DNA of 36,280 nucleotides from Promethearchaeota archaeon (lineage in GTDB: Archaea; Asgardarchaeota; Lokiarchaeia; Sigyniarchaeales; SOKP01). The translations under genes were made by a program, and so were the position numbers. Within the stretch, counting starts at the first letter, position 1; the number at the start of each line of letters is the position of its first letter. The stretch lies in assembly GCA_016839745.1 (NCBI GenBank), contig JAEOTS010000099.1, positions 1-36,280 on the forward strand, given 5' to 3'. Below are positions 1 to 8,663 of the stretch, piece after piece. A model generated the notes under the pieces. It was given only the letters and a program-made list of their open reading frames with translations. It was not told the origin of the DNA and did not search any database.

Positions 1-1478
1 CTATTTATGATGATAATTATCCTAAAAAATCCTCTTTAATAGGAGTAATAAATATAACAAATTATGAGATAAATAACACTCGTCATTACCATAATTCCAT
101 AATTCCCATTCAAGGTAAAATTTATGAACCAATTCCACCACCCCCTCCATATAACAACCATTCAAACGTTAATGTTGCAGTTGTTGTTGATGGCATTTTA
201 GATAACAGTTTCACAGCACAATCTAATTCGATTGGAGAATTTCAAATTAATTATCAAATTCCTTACACTTTAGATGTCTATACAAGTCATAAAATTGAGG
301 TAGTCACAACTGACGATTTTGGTGAGGATGATATTATTTCAAATAATTTTATTAATATCAATGTTAGTGCAACATCATTTTTTGATGTGAATTACTTAGA
401 TTCTCCTTACATTCCTGGAGAAGACTTTTATCTTGGAGGATTCTTGAGGTATGATAATATCAACGGTAATGGTATTCCAAACTCACAAATCAATTATATT
501 TGGTATAATACAACTTACATCTGGCCATTAGGTTCGTTCTTTACAAGCCCTATTGATGGTTCTATTTCTGAAACCATTCAAATACCACTTGGTGCATCTA
601 TAGACTCAATTAATTTAAATTTAACTTATATTGGCGATATACCAAGAGTAGATTCTTCTCAAAAGGTTCTAACAAATATAAGATTGTTCAAAAATTTCAA
701 TTGTATTTGGAATACTGTCAGTAATGCTTCAGAAGGAGATTTAATAGCAATTGCGGGTCAACTATCTTCAAGTGAAACTCCCTTACTAAGAATTTATAAT
801 AGATCCTTAAGGATTTTTTATGATGGAAATTTAATTGATTTAGTAGATACAGATATTAATGGAAATTTTCATTATGATTATACAATTCCTGCAGGGATTG
901 GAAATAGAATAATACGTATTGAATTAATTGATACATCTCCCGGTAATCTCCTTAGTTCTACGAGTATTAATGTAACTGCTGGAGTTATTATTTTACCACC
1001 ACCACCTGAGCCACCTCAGCCATTTTTAGGTTTCTTTTTAGTATTTTTCCCCATATTAATAGGTGTTATTGCTGGATTAGCAGTGTATGGATACCATTAT
1101 TATAAAAAACAAGATAAATTATCAAAAGTAATAAATTTACCGCTTGAGAGTAAAATAATAAATCTTAAAATTTTAAAAGAATCTGGAAGATTAGAAGAAT
1201 CCTTATCCTATTTATTTAACGCAATTTATATGGATTTAATAGGAGCTAAATTTGGGAGGATTAGAAAAGGGAATGAGACTATAAGAGATTTTGCGATAAT
1301 TTCAGTAAAGAATTTAAAATTAAGTCCAGCTACAATCTATCCATTTATACAAAAAGTAGAGGAAATTGTATACGCAAAACCCTTTCAAATTACGGATAAA
1401 GAGTTTTACGGTACGATAAATTTATTTTCTCCTATATATTTTGAATTAACGGGTTATAATTTTGAATTGAATTTTTAA
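1..1478 (+). CDS. Secreted/membrane protein with cytosolic DUF4129-like tail (5' partial)
   Basis: The frame is open from the left edge (first full codon at base 3), so the N-terminus lies outside the window. A GTG at 387 is only internal. What remains is about 490 residues. A long Asn/Ser/Thr/Ile-rich extracellular part looks like repeated beta-sandwich (Ig/Big-like) domains with a proline-rich linker near 130-155. A second proline linker (near 996-1022) is followed by one membrane helix encoded at about 1024-1095, then a basic stop-transfer segment (YYKKQDK). The final 110 residues are cytosolic and helical, with the pattern TIRDFAI...YPFIQKVEEIVYA...EFYGTINLFSPIY, like the DUF4129 domain often found in MoxR/DUF58 gene clusters. 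The next gene encodes a free copy of this tail. Inference: a surface-exposed sensor or anchor for the MoxR complex. The exact ligand domain is unknown. Confidence 0.8.
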   Translation, partial: IYDDNYPKKSSLIGVINITNYEINNTRHYHNSIIPIQGKIYEPIPPPPPYNNHSNVNVAVVVDGILDNSFTAQSNSIGEFQINYQIPYTLDVYTSHKIEVVTTDDFGEDDIISNNFININVSATSFFDVNYLDSPYIPGEDFYLGGFLRYDNINGNGIPNSQINYIWYNTTYIWPLGSFFTSPIDGSISETIQIPLGASIDSINLNLTYIGDIPRVDSSQKVLTNIRLFKNFNCIWNTVSNASEGDLIAIAGQLSSSETPLLRIYNRSLRIFYDGNLIDLVDTDINGNFHYDYTIPAGIGNRIIRIELIDTSPGNLLSSTSINVTAGVIILPPPPEPPQPFLGFFLVFFPILIGVIAGLAVYGYHYYKKQDKLSKVINLPLESKIINLKILKESGRLEESLSYLFNAIYMDLIGAKFGRIRKGNETIRDFAIISVKNLKLSPATIYPFIQKVEEIVYAKPFQITDKEFYGTINLFSPIYFELTGYNFELNF

Positions 1479-1585
1479 AAAATTAGATAAGAAAGAATAG
1501 TCATAGTATAAAACAATGTAGAAAGAAATTTAAAATCAAAAAAAAATATTTAATAAATTAAAAAAAACAGAAATAGGTAAAGAAT

Positions 1586-1966
1586 ATGGCAAAAAAGAAA
1601 AAATCAAAAAAGGAACCAGAACCTGAAGTAGACATAAAACAAAAGTTTGAAAATGTGAAGATTTTAACCGATTCAAATAGAGCGAAAGAAGCAATTGCTT
1701 ACATTTACCTTATATACAACGATATAATAACTCTAAAATATAAGAAACCACGATTAGCTTACCAAACAATACGAGAATATGCTATAACTTGCGTCACCGA
1801 TTTAGGCCAAAAGCCAGAAACCATTTATCCCTTCATAAAAAAGATTGAAGATATTATATATGGTGGAATAGAACCAACAGGGAAAGAGCTAAACTTTACT
1901 GTTCAATTATTTTCGAATTTGTACAACGATATAACGGGAAAAACATTACCAACTGTAAGTTTTTAG
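1586..1966 (+). CDS. Small soluble DUF4129-like protein
   Basis: This 126-residue protein has a Lys-rich N-terminus (MAKKKKSKKEPEPE) and no membrane segment. Residues about 20-120 align without large gaps to the cytosolic tail of the preceding gene. Shared blocks include NVKIL/NLKIL, TIREYAI/TIRDFAI, TIYPFIKKIEDIIY/TIYPFIQKVEEIVY and LFSNLYNDITG/LFSPIYFELTG. It is therefore a detached paralogue of that domain. It lies 107 bases after gene 1 and 53 before gene 3, in the MoxR/DUF58 cluster. The gap upstream is AT-rich with a TATA-like stretch near 1546-1556, so it may have its own promoter. Function is not known. A plausible role is a soluble competitor or adaptor for whatever binds the membrane-anchored copy. 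Confidence 0.85.
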   Translation: MAKKKKSKKEPEPEVDIKQKFENVKILTDSNRAKEAIAYIYLIYNDIITLKYKKPRLAYQTIREYAITCVTDLGQKPETIYPFIKKIEDIIYGGIEPTGKELNFTVQLFSNLYNDITGKTLPTVSF

Positions 1967-2019
1967 TTAATTAGCGTCGATCATAAAATATTTCAAAAAA
2001 AAGGTCAAGATTAAACAAA

Positions 2020-3771
2020 ATGCCAAGTGTTGGAAAATCATCTGGAAGTAATATTACTTTCTCAAAGGGATTAGTCATAGCGTTTTTCACGATTTTTCTC
2101 ATAATCTATGGCGTATTTATTAGTAATTTCATTGAGCTTTATCCGTTATATAACATGGGTGAAACGCTTCCAATTTTTGCAACTTATCTGCCCCTCGTTT
2201 GTTATATAGGAGCCGGGTTTTTAGGATTCGGCTTAATCATTTTTATAAGAAATGTAACCGTTCAAAAATCGAGAGAAATACAATCTCGCAAAAAAGAAAA
2301 AACTGGTTCCTTTTATAAAGAAGCCTTATTCTTAGTTATTTTTATATTTGTATTTATACCGTTATTTGGCCCTATATTCGATCAGGGAGTAAACGATCAA
2401 AATTTTTCTATTTACAACAGTGATTGGAATGGAGCAAGTGATTTTAAAGGGAATATAGAAAGTGATGGATATGATGTGATGTCAATTCAATCTAGCTTGA
2501 GTGCTACAGAACGGTTGAATAAATCTATTCTGTTAGTATTATTAGGTCCTAACCAATTTTATAATCCAATATTTGAAATACCATATTTCATAGATTTTTT
2601 CCGTTACGATAATGCGACAAATACAAAAAATTCGTTGTTTATATGTCATGATCATGGTAGTACGAGCACTTTATTATGGGAAATTTATATTGCCAGCTTG
2701 CTAGATCCTTACTTGAGCGGAACAATACCAGTTACAATCTTCGCTAACGGAATCTTACGCGATAATGCATCATACGATACTCAACCAGATTTTCCCGTAA
2801 TAAAATTTAATTCTACTACTCCTCATCCTACGACTAATGGGATTAATCAAGTAATTCTATCGGAAGCATCTACTGTTGTAGGAGGTCCTTTTATCTCATA
2901 TTTTGGTTGGGATTTAGTTGGTTCTAGCACAGATTATGGATATGTCGATAAAAACGGCGATCACATGTATGATTTTGACGACGATTATGTTGATTTAAGC
3001 ATTTTAGGAGGAAGTTTTGGCGTTCCATCAAAATGGCCTCTTGGTGGTTATTCACAAGGTGTATTTATGGCCAAGGACGCGGGAAATTCAAGAGTTTTTG
3101 TTTCCGCTGATGCAAGTTTATTCAATAACGAACTAATGGCTGAACCTACTTATGATAATCGACAATTTGGATTGAATATCATAAATTGGCTTACCTATGG
3201 CGAGCCCAAACAAGATTGGGTTGTTATTTTTGATGAAGCTCATATTCGACCAGAATATTCAAGGGATATGACATCAGCTGGAATCTTTGGGTTTATTACT
3301 CAATATATTATTCATTTAAGTACGAATCCAATTACAGCTTGGATATATCCCCTTTTAGCAATTTATTCATTGAAAAAATATCTACCTAAAAAAGATGAAA
3401 AAGAGGAAAAAAAGAAAGCCCAAGAACAAGATAGAAAGGAAGAAAGAGAAAAATTTAGAACTTCCTCCTTTTTTGCAGAAAAAATTGAGTGGTATAGAGA
3501 GAAAAGCAGATATGGTAAAGCTCTAACTTTACTCTATCGAAGATTAGAGAGGAAACTAAATGCACTTTTGCGCGGGCGAAAAATCACTACCCAAAATGTA
3601 TTAGATTTGGTTATAGCTAAGGAACAAAAGATTACAAAAATTAAAATCAGAAGAATTACCAAATTTATGGACACGATTATCGCAATTAAAGAAGGAAAAA
3701 GTAAAGTAAAAAATGAACAGGATTTTGAAAACCTTTACTACGAAATGGAATGGGTGGTTAATAACATATAA
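2020..3771 (+). CDS. DUF4350-like membrane protein with cytosolic helical tail
   Basis: The protein has 583 residues. Membrane helices are visible at about 16-36, 51-77 and 101-118. A large domain at about 120-415 follows, then a further helix at about 415-450. The tail begins with a Lys/Glu-rich segment (KKDEKEEKKKAQEQDRKEE) and has a helical domain at about 480-583. The large domain has the pattern of DUF4350 (a class-I glutamine-amidotransferase-like fold): ILLVLLGPNQFYN, then SLFICHDHG, then a region ending in VVIFDEAH. The helical tail (YGKALTLLYRRLERKLNALL) recalls DUF4129. DUF4350 genes are commonly next to MoxR and DUF58, as here (MoxR starts 102 bases on). Inference: a membrane partner of the MoxR-VWA machine. 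Catalytic activity cannot be claimed. Confidence 0.82.
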   Translation: MPSVGKSSGSNITFSKGLVIAFFTIFLIIYGVFISNFIELYPLYNMGETLPIFATYLPLVCYIGAGFLGFGLIIFIRNVTVQKSREIQSRKKEKTGSFYKEALFLVIFIFVFIPLFGPIFDQGVNDQNFSIYNSDWNGASDFKGNIESDGYDVMSIQSSLSATERLNKSILLVLLGPNQFYNPIFEIPYFIDFFRYDNATNTKNSLFICHDHGSTSTLLWEIYIASLLDPYLSGTIPVTIFANGILRDNASYDTQPDFPVIKFNSTTPHPTTNGINQVILSEASTVVGGPFISYFGWDLVGSSTDYGYVDKNGDHMYDFDDDYVDLSILGGSFGVPSKWPLGGYSQGVFMAKDAGNSRVFVSADASLFNNELMAEPTYDNRQFGLNIINWLTYGEPKQDWVVIFDEAHIRPEYSRDMTSAGIFGFITQYIIHLSTNPITAWIYPLLAIYSLKKYLPKKDEKEEKKKAQEQDRKEEREKFRTSSFFAEKIEWYREKSRYGKALTLLYRRLERKLNALLRGRKITTQNVLDLVIAKEQKITKIKIRRITKFMDTIIAIKEGKSKVKNEQDFENLYYEMEWVVNNI

Positions 3772-3873
3772 AATAAAATCATAGTAATTAATTTATATAA
3801 AAAAATATAACCAAAAATCAAATAATAATAAGATTTAAAATAAAAAATAAAAAAATAGAAGATGTGATAAATA

Positions 3874-4854
3874 ATGGAATCCCCAAATAAAGCAAAATAC
3901 TACGATAGGGAAGAATTAAATGTAGAACCTATTAGAGAAATAGCTCAAGAAGTTCTTTCAGAAGTAAGTCGTGTTATCGTTGGATACGGAGATATTTTAC
4001 AACAACTCTTCATAGCTTTACTAGTTAACGGGCATGTCCTCCTCGAAGGAGTACCTGGCTTAGGAAAAACAGTTATGGCAAAAACATTCGCAAAAACGCT
4101 CGGAATATCGTTTAGAAGAGTCCAGTTTACTCCAGATTTGCTACCAGCTGATATTACAGGTACTAAAATATTTGATCAAAACGAGGGAGCTTTCGTGCTT
4201 CTAAAAGGTCCATTGTTTGCAAATATAGTATTAGCAGACGAAATTAATAGAAGCTCTCCTAAGACTCAAGCAGCTCTCCTCGAAGCTATGGCTGAAAGGC
4301 AAATCACTATTGAAGGAGAAACTCTTCCCCTTGAAAAACCTTTTATGGTTGTCGCAACGGAAAATCCTGTGGAGATGGAAGGAACTTACCCCTTACCAGA
4401 AGCACAACTTGATCGATTTCTCTTGAAACTCTGGTTAGAATATCCAGAAAAAGAAGAAGAAGTAGATATCATGAGGAGACAAATTTCAGGAGACTCTCCG
4501 TCCGTGGAAGCCATAACTAGTGGAGAAGAATTACTTGCTGCTCAAAAATTAATGAATATGGTTTACATAGACGATAGAATTTTAAAATATATAAGAGATA
4601 TTGTATTAAAAACTCGAAATCATCCTCAGATTGCTCTTGGATGTGGTCCACGTGCATCTCTCGTGTTGATGAAGTGTGCTAAAGCAAGAGCGGCAATCTT
4701 AGGAAGAGTTTATGTAACACCAGACGATGTGAGAGCGTTAGTCGTTTCTGCTTTGAATCATCGAATCTTATTGAAACCAGAAGCAGAGCTTGAAGGTCTT
4801 GATGTTATAACTGTGATTAAGAACATTATCGAAGATATACCAATCCCTATCTAA
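3874..4854 (+). CDS. MoxR-family AAA+ ATPase
   Basis: This 326-residue protein has the normal length for the MoxR family. Walker A is GVPGLGKT at residues 59-66, Walker B is VLADEINR at 119-126, and a sensor-1-like ATENP lies at 161-165. The family motif FTPDLLPADITG follows the Walker A helix, and GPRASLVLMK is the sensor-2/lid region. MoxR proteins are cytosolic ATPases that usually work with VWA-domain partners as chaperones in maturation or assembly of enzyme or surface complexes. The DUF58/VWA protein encoded 74 bases downstream is the expected partner. The ATG at 3874 is chosen because the conserved N-terminal helix (EVLSEVSRVIVGYGD) starts about 20 residues later. Family assignment is near certain; the client is unknown. 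Confidence 0.96.
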   Translation: MESPNKAKYYDREELNVEPIREIAQEVLSEVSRVIVGYGDILQQLFIALLVNGHVLLEGVPGLGKTVMAKTFAKTLGISFRRVQFTPDLLPADITGTKIFDQNEGAFVLLKGPLFANIVLADEINRSSPKTQAALLEAMAERQITIEGETLPLEKPFMVVATENPVEMEGTYPLPEAQLDRFLLKLWLEYPEKEEEVDIMRRQISGDSPSVEAITSGEELLAAQKLMNMVYIDDRILKYIRDIVLKTRNHPQIALGCGPRASLVLMKCAKARAAILGRVYVTPDDVRALVVSALNHRILLKPEAELEGLDVITVIKNIIEDIPIPI

Positions 4855-4928
4855 AATTTTTTTTATGAAATGATATGGTTGAAACTAACTAAAAATAGGT
4901 CTAAATAATTTAGGAAAGGAGCAATAAA

Positions 4929-6257
4929 ATGTTAGGAGGAAAAGGAAGAACATTAATATTATTTTCAGTTTTTTTTCTAACAGCTGGATTTGCATTTGAA
5001 AATTACTTCTTAATTTATTTTGCCATTCTTTTAATATTTAGTACCGTTGTAAGCCTACCTCTTTTCTATTACCAAATGAATATAGAAGAGTTACGCGTTT
5101 ATAGAGAGCTCGAAAAAGAAAAAGTGTTTAAAGACGATTTTGTGCATGTTAAAGTAGTTATTGAGAACAGTGGTAAAAATAGCTTTGATTTCCTTGAAAT
5201 TAGGGATTATTACAATCCTGAGCTTTTCAGGTTGGTGTTAGGAGAAAATTTCATTTCTACAAGAATTGGATCTAAAAAACAAATAAAATTTAGTTATATA
5301 TTAGAACCAAAAGTAAGGGGGGAATATCCCTTAGGGCCACTATCGTTAATAGTTAAAGATAGATTAGGATTTAATTCTGTTGAAAGAATTGTACCTGATA
5401 GTGTTTCCGATATACTGGTATATCCTCCTTACGAAGATATAAAACGAATAGAGATATTGGGATCTAAACGTTCTTTAAGTCAAAATTATGGACTACAGAA
5501 ATCTAAACAAAAAGGTCTTGGCTCAGAATTTTATGGAATGAGAAAATATGTTTTTGGAGACCAATTTAGGCTAATTGACTGGAAAGCGAGCGCTCGAACT
5601 CAAAAGTTAATAGTAAAAGAATTTGAAAGTGAGAGAGATGTCTCTGTTATGATTTTAGTCGATTCATCAAATTCAATGGCGGGAGGAGCGATTGAAAACA
5701 CCAAATTTGAATATGCGATCAGAGCTTGTATGTTATTAACAAAGGTTGCTTTATCTCGTAAGGACAATGTAGGTGTTTTTACATTCTCTGATAAAAAGAA
5801 TTTTAAATTTTTAAAACCAGGAAGTGGAGAAGATCACTTTTATCAAGTATTAGATTTTGTTGCTAAGGTCAAGCCACAAGGGAAATCACGGTTTGTAGAA
5901 GCAATGGGCTATCTAAATAGACGATATCAAAAACGTAGTTTAATTTTCATTCTTTCAGATTTAGAAGCAAATGTTAAAGAAATTGGACAAGCAATTAGAA
6001 AATTAATTCCTTTCAACCATACTGTTATTATTATTAACCCATTCAGTCCTTGGTTTGAGATACACGAAATTGATTTGTCATCAACAGATAAAGCTCTTGC
6101 AGAAGCAATCAGTGAAGAAATGATGGAACATATTATAGGTATTAAACAAGAGGTAAGAAATCTCGGAGTTAACATTATAACAGTAGGCCCAGATGATATG
6201 ATGAATCAAGTCTTAGGTAGATATATGGAAGCAAAGAAAAAAGGGAGTGCGTATTAA
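4929..6257 (+). CDS. DUF58 / VWA-like protein
   Basis: The protein has 442 residues. Two membrane helices lie at about 8-25 and 28-48, followed by a beta-rich region (about 50-170). The DUF58 signature is at 198-224 (EFYGMRKYVFGDQFRLIDWK, then ASART). The VWA-like domain has a complete MIDAS start, DSSNS, at residues 245-249. A strong Shine-Dalgarno (GGAAAGGAG, 4913-4921) sits 7 bases before the ATG. In this family the membrane-anchored VWA domain faces the cytosol and pairs with MoxR, whose gene is immediately upstream. The following gene starts only 3 bases after the stop, so they are co-translated. The metal-binding motif is intact, which argues for a working VWA domain. Confidence 0.95.
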   Translation: MLGGKGRTLILFSVFFLTAGFAFENYFLIYFAILLIFSTVVSLPLFYYQMNIEELRVYRELEKEKVFKDDFVHVKVVIENSGKNSFDFLEIRDYYNPELFRLVLGENFISTRIGSKKQIKFSYILEPKVRGEYPLGPLSLIVKDRLGFNSVERIVPDSVSDILVYPPYEDIKRIEILGSKRSLSQNYGLQKSKQKGLGSEFYGMRKYVFGDQFRLIDWKASARTQKLIVKEFESERDVSVMILVDSSNSMAGGAIENTKFEYAIRACMLLTKVALSRKDNVGVFTFSDKKNFKFLKPGSGEDHFYQVLDFVAKVKPQGKSRFVEAMGYLNRRYQKRSLIFILSDLEANVKEIGQAIRKLIPFNHTVIIINPFSPWFEIHEIDLSSTDKALAEAISEEMMEHIIGIKQEVRNLGVNIITVGPDDMMNQVLGRYMEAKKKGSAY

Positions 6258-6260
6258 AAA

Positions 6261-7688
6261 ATGGCGAGAAATTATATTTTAGTTTTAAAAATAATTAATG
6301 TGTTAGTTTTTGTGTGGATTTTATTTATTTTTCTCTCAATTTTTCATTTCGATACGGTCATTACTACATCAGGTGGAGAACTCGTTTTAACATCATTTCT
6401 CAACAGTTTAAAAAACATTTCAACATATCTTGTATTTGCAGCAGCGTACGGAGTTGCGTTTTGTTGTGTATTTATCGCATCTTTCGCCCAACCGAATTTA
6501 CTTACATTATTAGATGATTTTTTTAGAAGGCTTTTTAGTCTGTGGTTTACATTCCCTAATGGGACAACACCACAATTCGATGAAATTCCTGATTTAATTG
6601 GTCAAGAATTCGCAATTTTTAACGAAAATTTGTATTTAATCGCATTTCAAATTCTTTTTATATTTACAATATACTATGTAATCAAAGCTTTTCTAAAAAC
6701 TGATCCTAAGAACGACATTCGAGTTATAGGTTCTATCGTACTTATGCTGGTAATACCTCTTATGGTATTTGGACTTAAAGATATGCTCGCCCTTTTTTAT
6801 GTTAGTATTCCATATTTGGAGGATTTACCTAATCCTCTTGACCCCTCATTAGAGCAGATTCCCATCGATAATATATTTCAATTTTTCAGTAGCCCAGTTA
6901 TTCTTCTTGCTATAGTATCTTATATATATTTAGAGTTGGCATTTCAAATAAATTATACTTATACAGTTACCAGGCCATCTTTAGAAAGAAGATTAAGATT
7001 AGAAGCTCAATTGCATATACTCGAGAGTGAATCTCATTATATAACCGCAAATGTTGATAAAATCAAAGAAGAAGCTAAAGCAAGAAGACTTGAGTTAGAA
7101 ATCGAAGAGAAAGCTACGATTGGTAAATTTTTCGCAAAAACGGGAGAAAAATTTTCATATGTTAAGGAAATGATAGAAAGAAGAAAATTAGAGGACGAAG
7201 AAAAAAAATTGATAACAGCAGCATCAAAAACAAGAAGGCTTGGAAGATACATACATCAGCTATTTCAAGAAGATTCTGAAGCTCGCGATACTTTAACTGC
7301 TCGATCGTCTGCACCCAAACCAAAAAGTCTTGTAGTATCTACAGTTATTAATTTTGTTTTTAGAGTTGGTTTATTAATAATTATTAGTTTTATTATTATT
7401 CATCCAAAATGGTTTATGGAAAATGTTTTTAATTTACCTCCAGCTATAGTAGAAAGTGTTGCAATGTTTTCTCCTGAAGTAATTGTAGTATTATTAGTTC
7501 CATTAATACTTACATTTCCTGTAATTTCAAAAGTGATTTCTTCAATAAAACATAGAAATCTAATTATACGACTACAACAAGAAGGGAGAATTAAAGAGAT
7601 ATTAGCCTCGGTAGGAGATTATGTTAAAAAAGAAGAAGTAGCTATAGAAGAGGAAAAAGAAATTGAAATACAGGAAACGACTACATAA
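6261..7688 (+). CDS. Multi-pass membrane protein with central coiled coil
   Basis: This 475-residue protein has no family that I recognise. Hydrophobic segments are visible at about 8-28, 52-75, 125-142, 153-172 and 205-230. A charged helical stretch at about 240-320, rich in Glu/Lys/Arg (KIKEEAKARRLELEIEEKA), looks like a coiled coil. Two more membrane segments lie at about 362-385 and 400-422. The acidic tail is KKEEVAIEEEKEIEIQETTT. The start lies 3 bases after the DUF58 stop, with AAAGGGAGTG inside the end of that gene as ribosome binding site, so the two are translationally coupled. The position in the MoxR/DUF58 operon suggests it is a membrane subunit of the same complex. The gene ends 18 bases before the convergent cofD. 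Confidence 0.85.
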   Translation: MARNYILVLKIINVLVFVWILFIFLSIFHFDTVITTSGGELVLTSFLNSLKNISTYLVFAAAYGVAFCCVFIASFAQPNLLTLLDDFFRRLFSLWFTFPNGTTPQFDEIPDLIGQEFAIFNENLYLIAFQILFIFTIYYVIKAFLKTDPKNDIRVIGSIVLMLVIPLMVFGLKDMLALFYVSIPYLEDLPNPLDPSLEQIPIDNIFQFFSSPVILLAIVSYIYLELAFQINYTYTVTRPSLERRLRLEAQLHILESESHYITANVDKIKEEAKARRLELEIEEKATIGKFFAKTGEKFSYVKEMIERRKLEDEEKKLITAASKTRRLGRYIHQLFQEDSEARDTLTARSSAPKPKSLVVSTVINFVFRVGLLIIISFIIIHPKWFMENVFNLPPAIVESVAMFSPEVIVVLLVPLILTFPVISKVISSIKHRNLIIRLQQEGRIKEILASVGDYVKKEEVAIEEEKEIEIQETTT

Positions 7689-7706
7689 ACTTTGTAAGCA
7701 TAAGGA

Positions 7707-8642
7707 TTACGCTTTAATATCAATTACAAACTGAGCGAGTTCTTTTTTCTTACTAATTGAATCCATTATAGTATCATAACTGTATGTGTTGATTCCTAAA
7801 TCCTCAATTTCTGATTTCAAATTGCTATCTTTTATGTCAATAACAAAATGACCTAAGATTTCTTGATAGTATTTTGCTACTCCTACGCAAGAAACTTCCA
7901 ATCCAAGACATTTCATTAGTTTATCTGCTGGTCCTTTTACTGTTGCTCCTTCTATAATAGGACTAATCGCAATAACTTTCTGTTTAACTTTTTTTAAAGC
8001 ATTTGTTATTCCGGGTAATCCAAAAATAGTTCCTATTGAAACAATTGGGTTCGATGGACAAATAATAACTCTTTTGGCGTTGTTAATATATTTAAATATT
8101 TGATTAACGGGTTTTGCTTTATCAATTCCCTGGAATTTTACGTCTAATACCTTGGGTTCACATTGATATCTAATATAATATTCCTCAAAATGCATCGTTT
8201 TTGAATCAGTAACAATAAATGTTTGAACTTCCTCATTACTCATTGGTATAAGCTGAGATTTAATACCCAACTTCTCACAAATTATTGCGGTTATTTCTGT
8301 TTTATTATATCCATTCTTAAATAAATTAGTTCGAAAAATATGAGTTGCTAAATCTTTATCCCCAAGATTGAACCATTTAATATCGTAATAGTTTTCAAGT
8401 AGGTTTAAGCAGTTAAAAGTTTCATCTTTAATGCCCCAACCCTTTTGGGTATCGACTATATTCGCTAATGTATACGTGATTATATCTATATCGGGACAAA
8501 TTTTTAATCCGTATAATTCTATATCATCGGCAGTATTAATTACAATTTTTAATAAAGCGGGATCAATTACATTTACTAATCCCTCGATGAATTTAGCTGC
8601 ACCTACACCACCAGCAAATATCAAATAATAGTTTTCACTCAT
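7707..8642 (-). CDS. cofD: 2-phospho-L-lactate transferase CofD (FbiA-like)
   Basis: This 311-residue protein has the usual length for CofD. It starts with the nucleotide-binding GGVGAAKF (residues 11-18) and NTADD (36-40), and contains ICPSNPIVSIGTI and SPIIEGATVKGPADKLM, all hallmarks of the family. CofD moves a phospholactyl group (or, in the FbiA version, an enolpyruvyl group) from a guanylylated donor onto the deazaflavin Fo, giving F420-0 or dehydro-F420-0. It is cytosolic. It lies 21 bases after the CofE-nitroreductase fusion gene, whose second domain hints that the enolpyruvyl donor may be used. No CofC/FbiD or CofG/CofH is in this window. It is the last gene of a five-gene minus-strand operon. 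Confidence 0.95.
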   Translation of the reverse strand: MSENYYLIFAGGVGAAKFIEGLVNVIDPALLKIVINTADDIELYGLKICPDIDIITYTLANIVDTQKGWGIKDETFNCLNLLENYYDIKWFNLGDKDLATHIFRTNLFKNGYNKTEITAIICEKLGIKSQLIPMSNEEVQTFIVTDSKTMHFEEYYIRYQCEPKVLDVKFQGIDKAKPVNQIFKYINNAKRVIICPSNPIVSIGTIFGLPGITNALKKVKQKVIAISPIIEGATVKGPADKLMKCLGLEVSCVGVAKYYQEILGHFVIDIKDSNLKSEIEDLGINTYSYDTIMDSISKKKELAQFVIDIKA

Positions 8643-8663
8643 AATTAACTTTCCAATCTTTTT

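Noticed and set aside
387..1478. Gene starting at GTG 387
   Set aside because: The frame is open and has the same secreted-protein character right to the window edge, so the start is internal.
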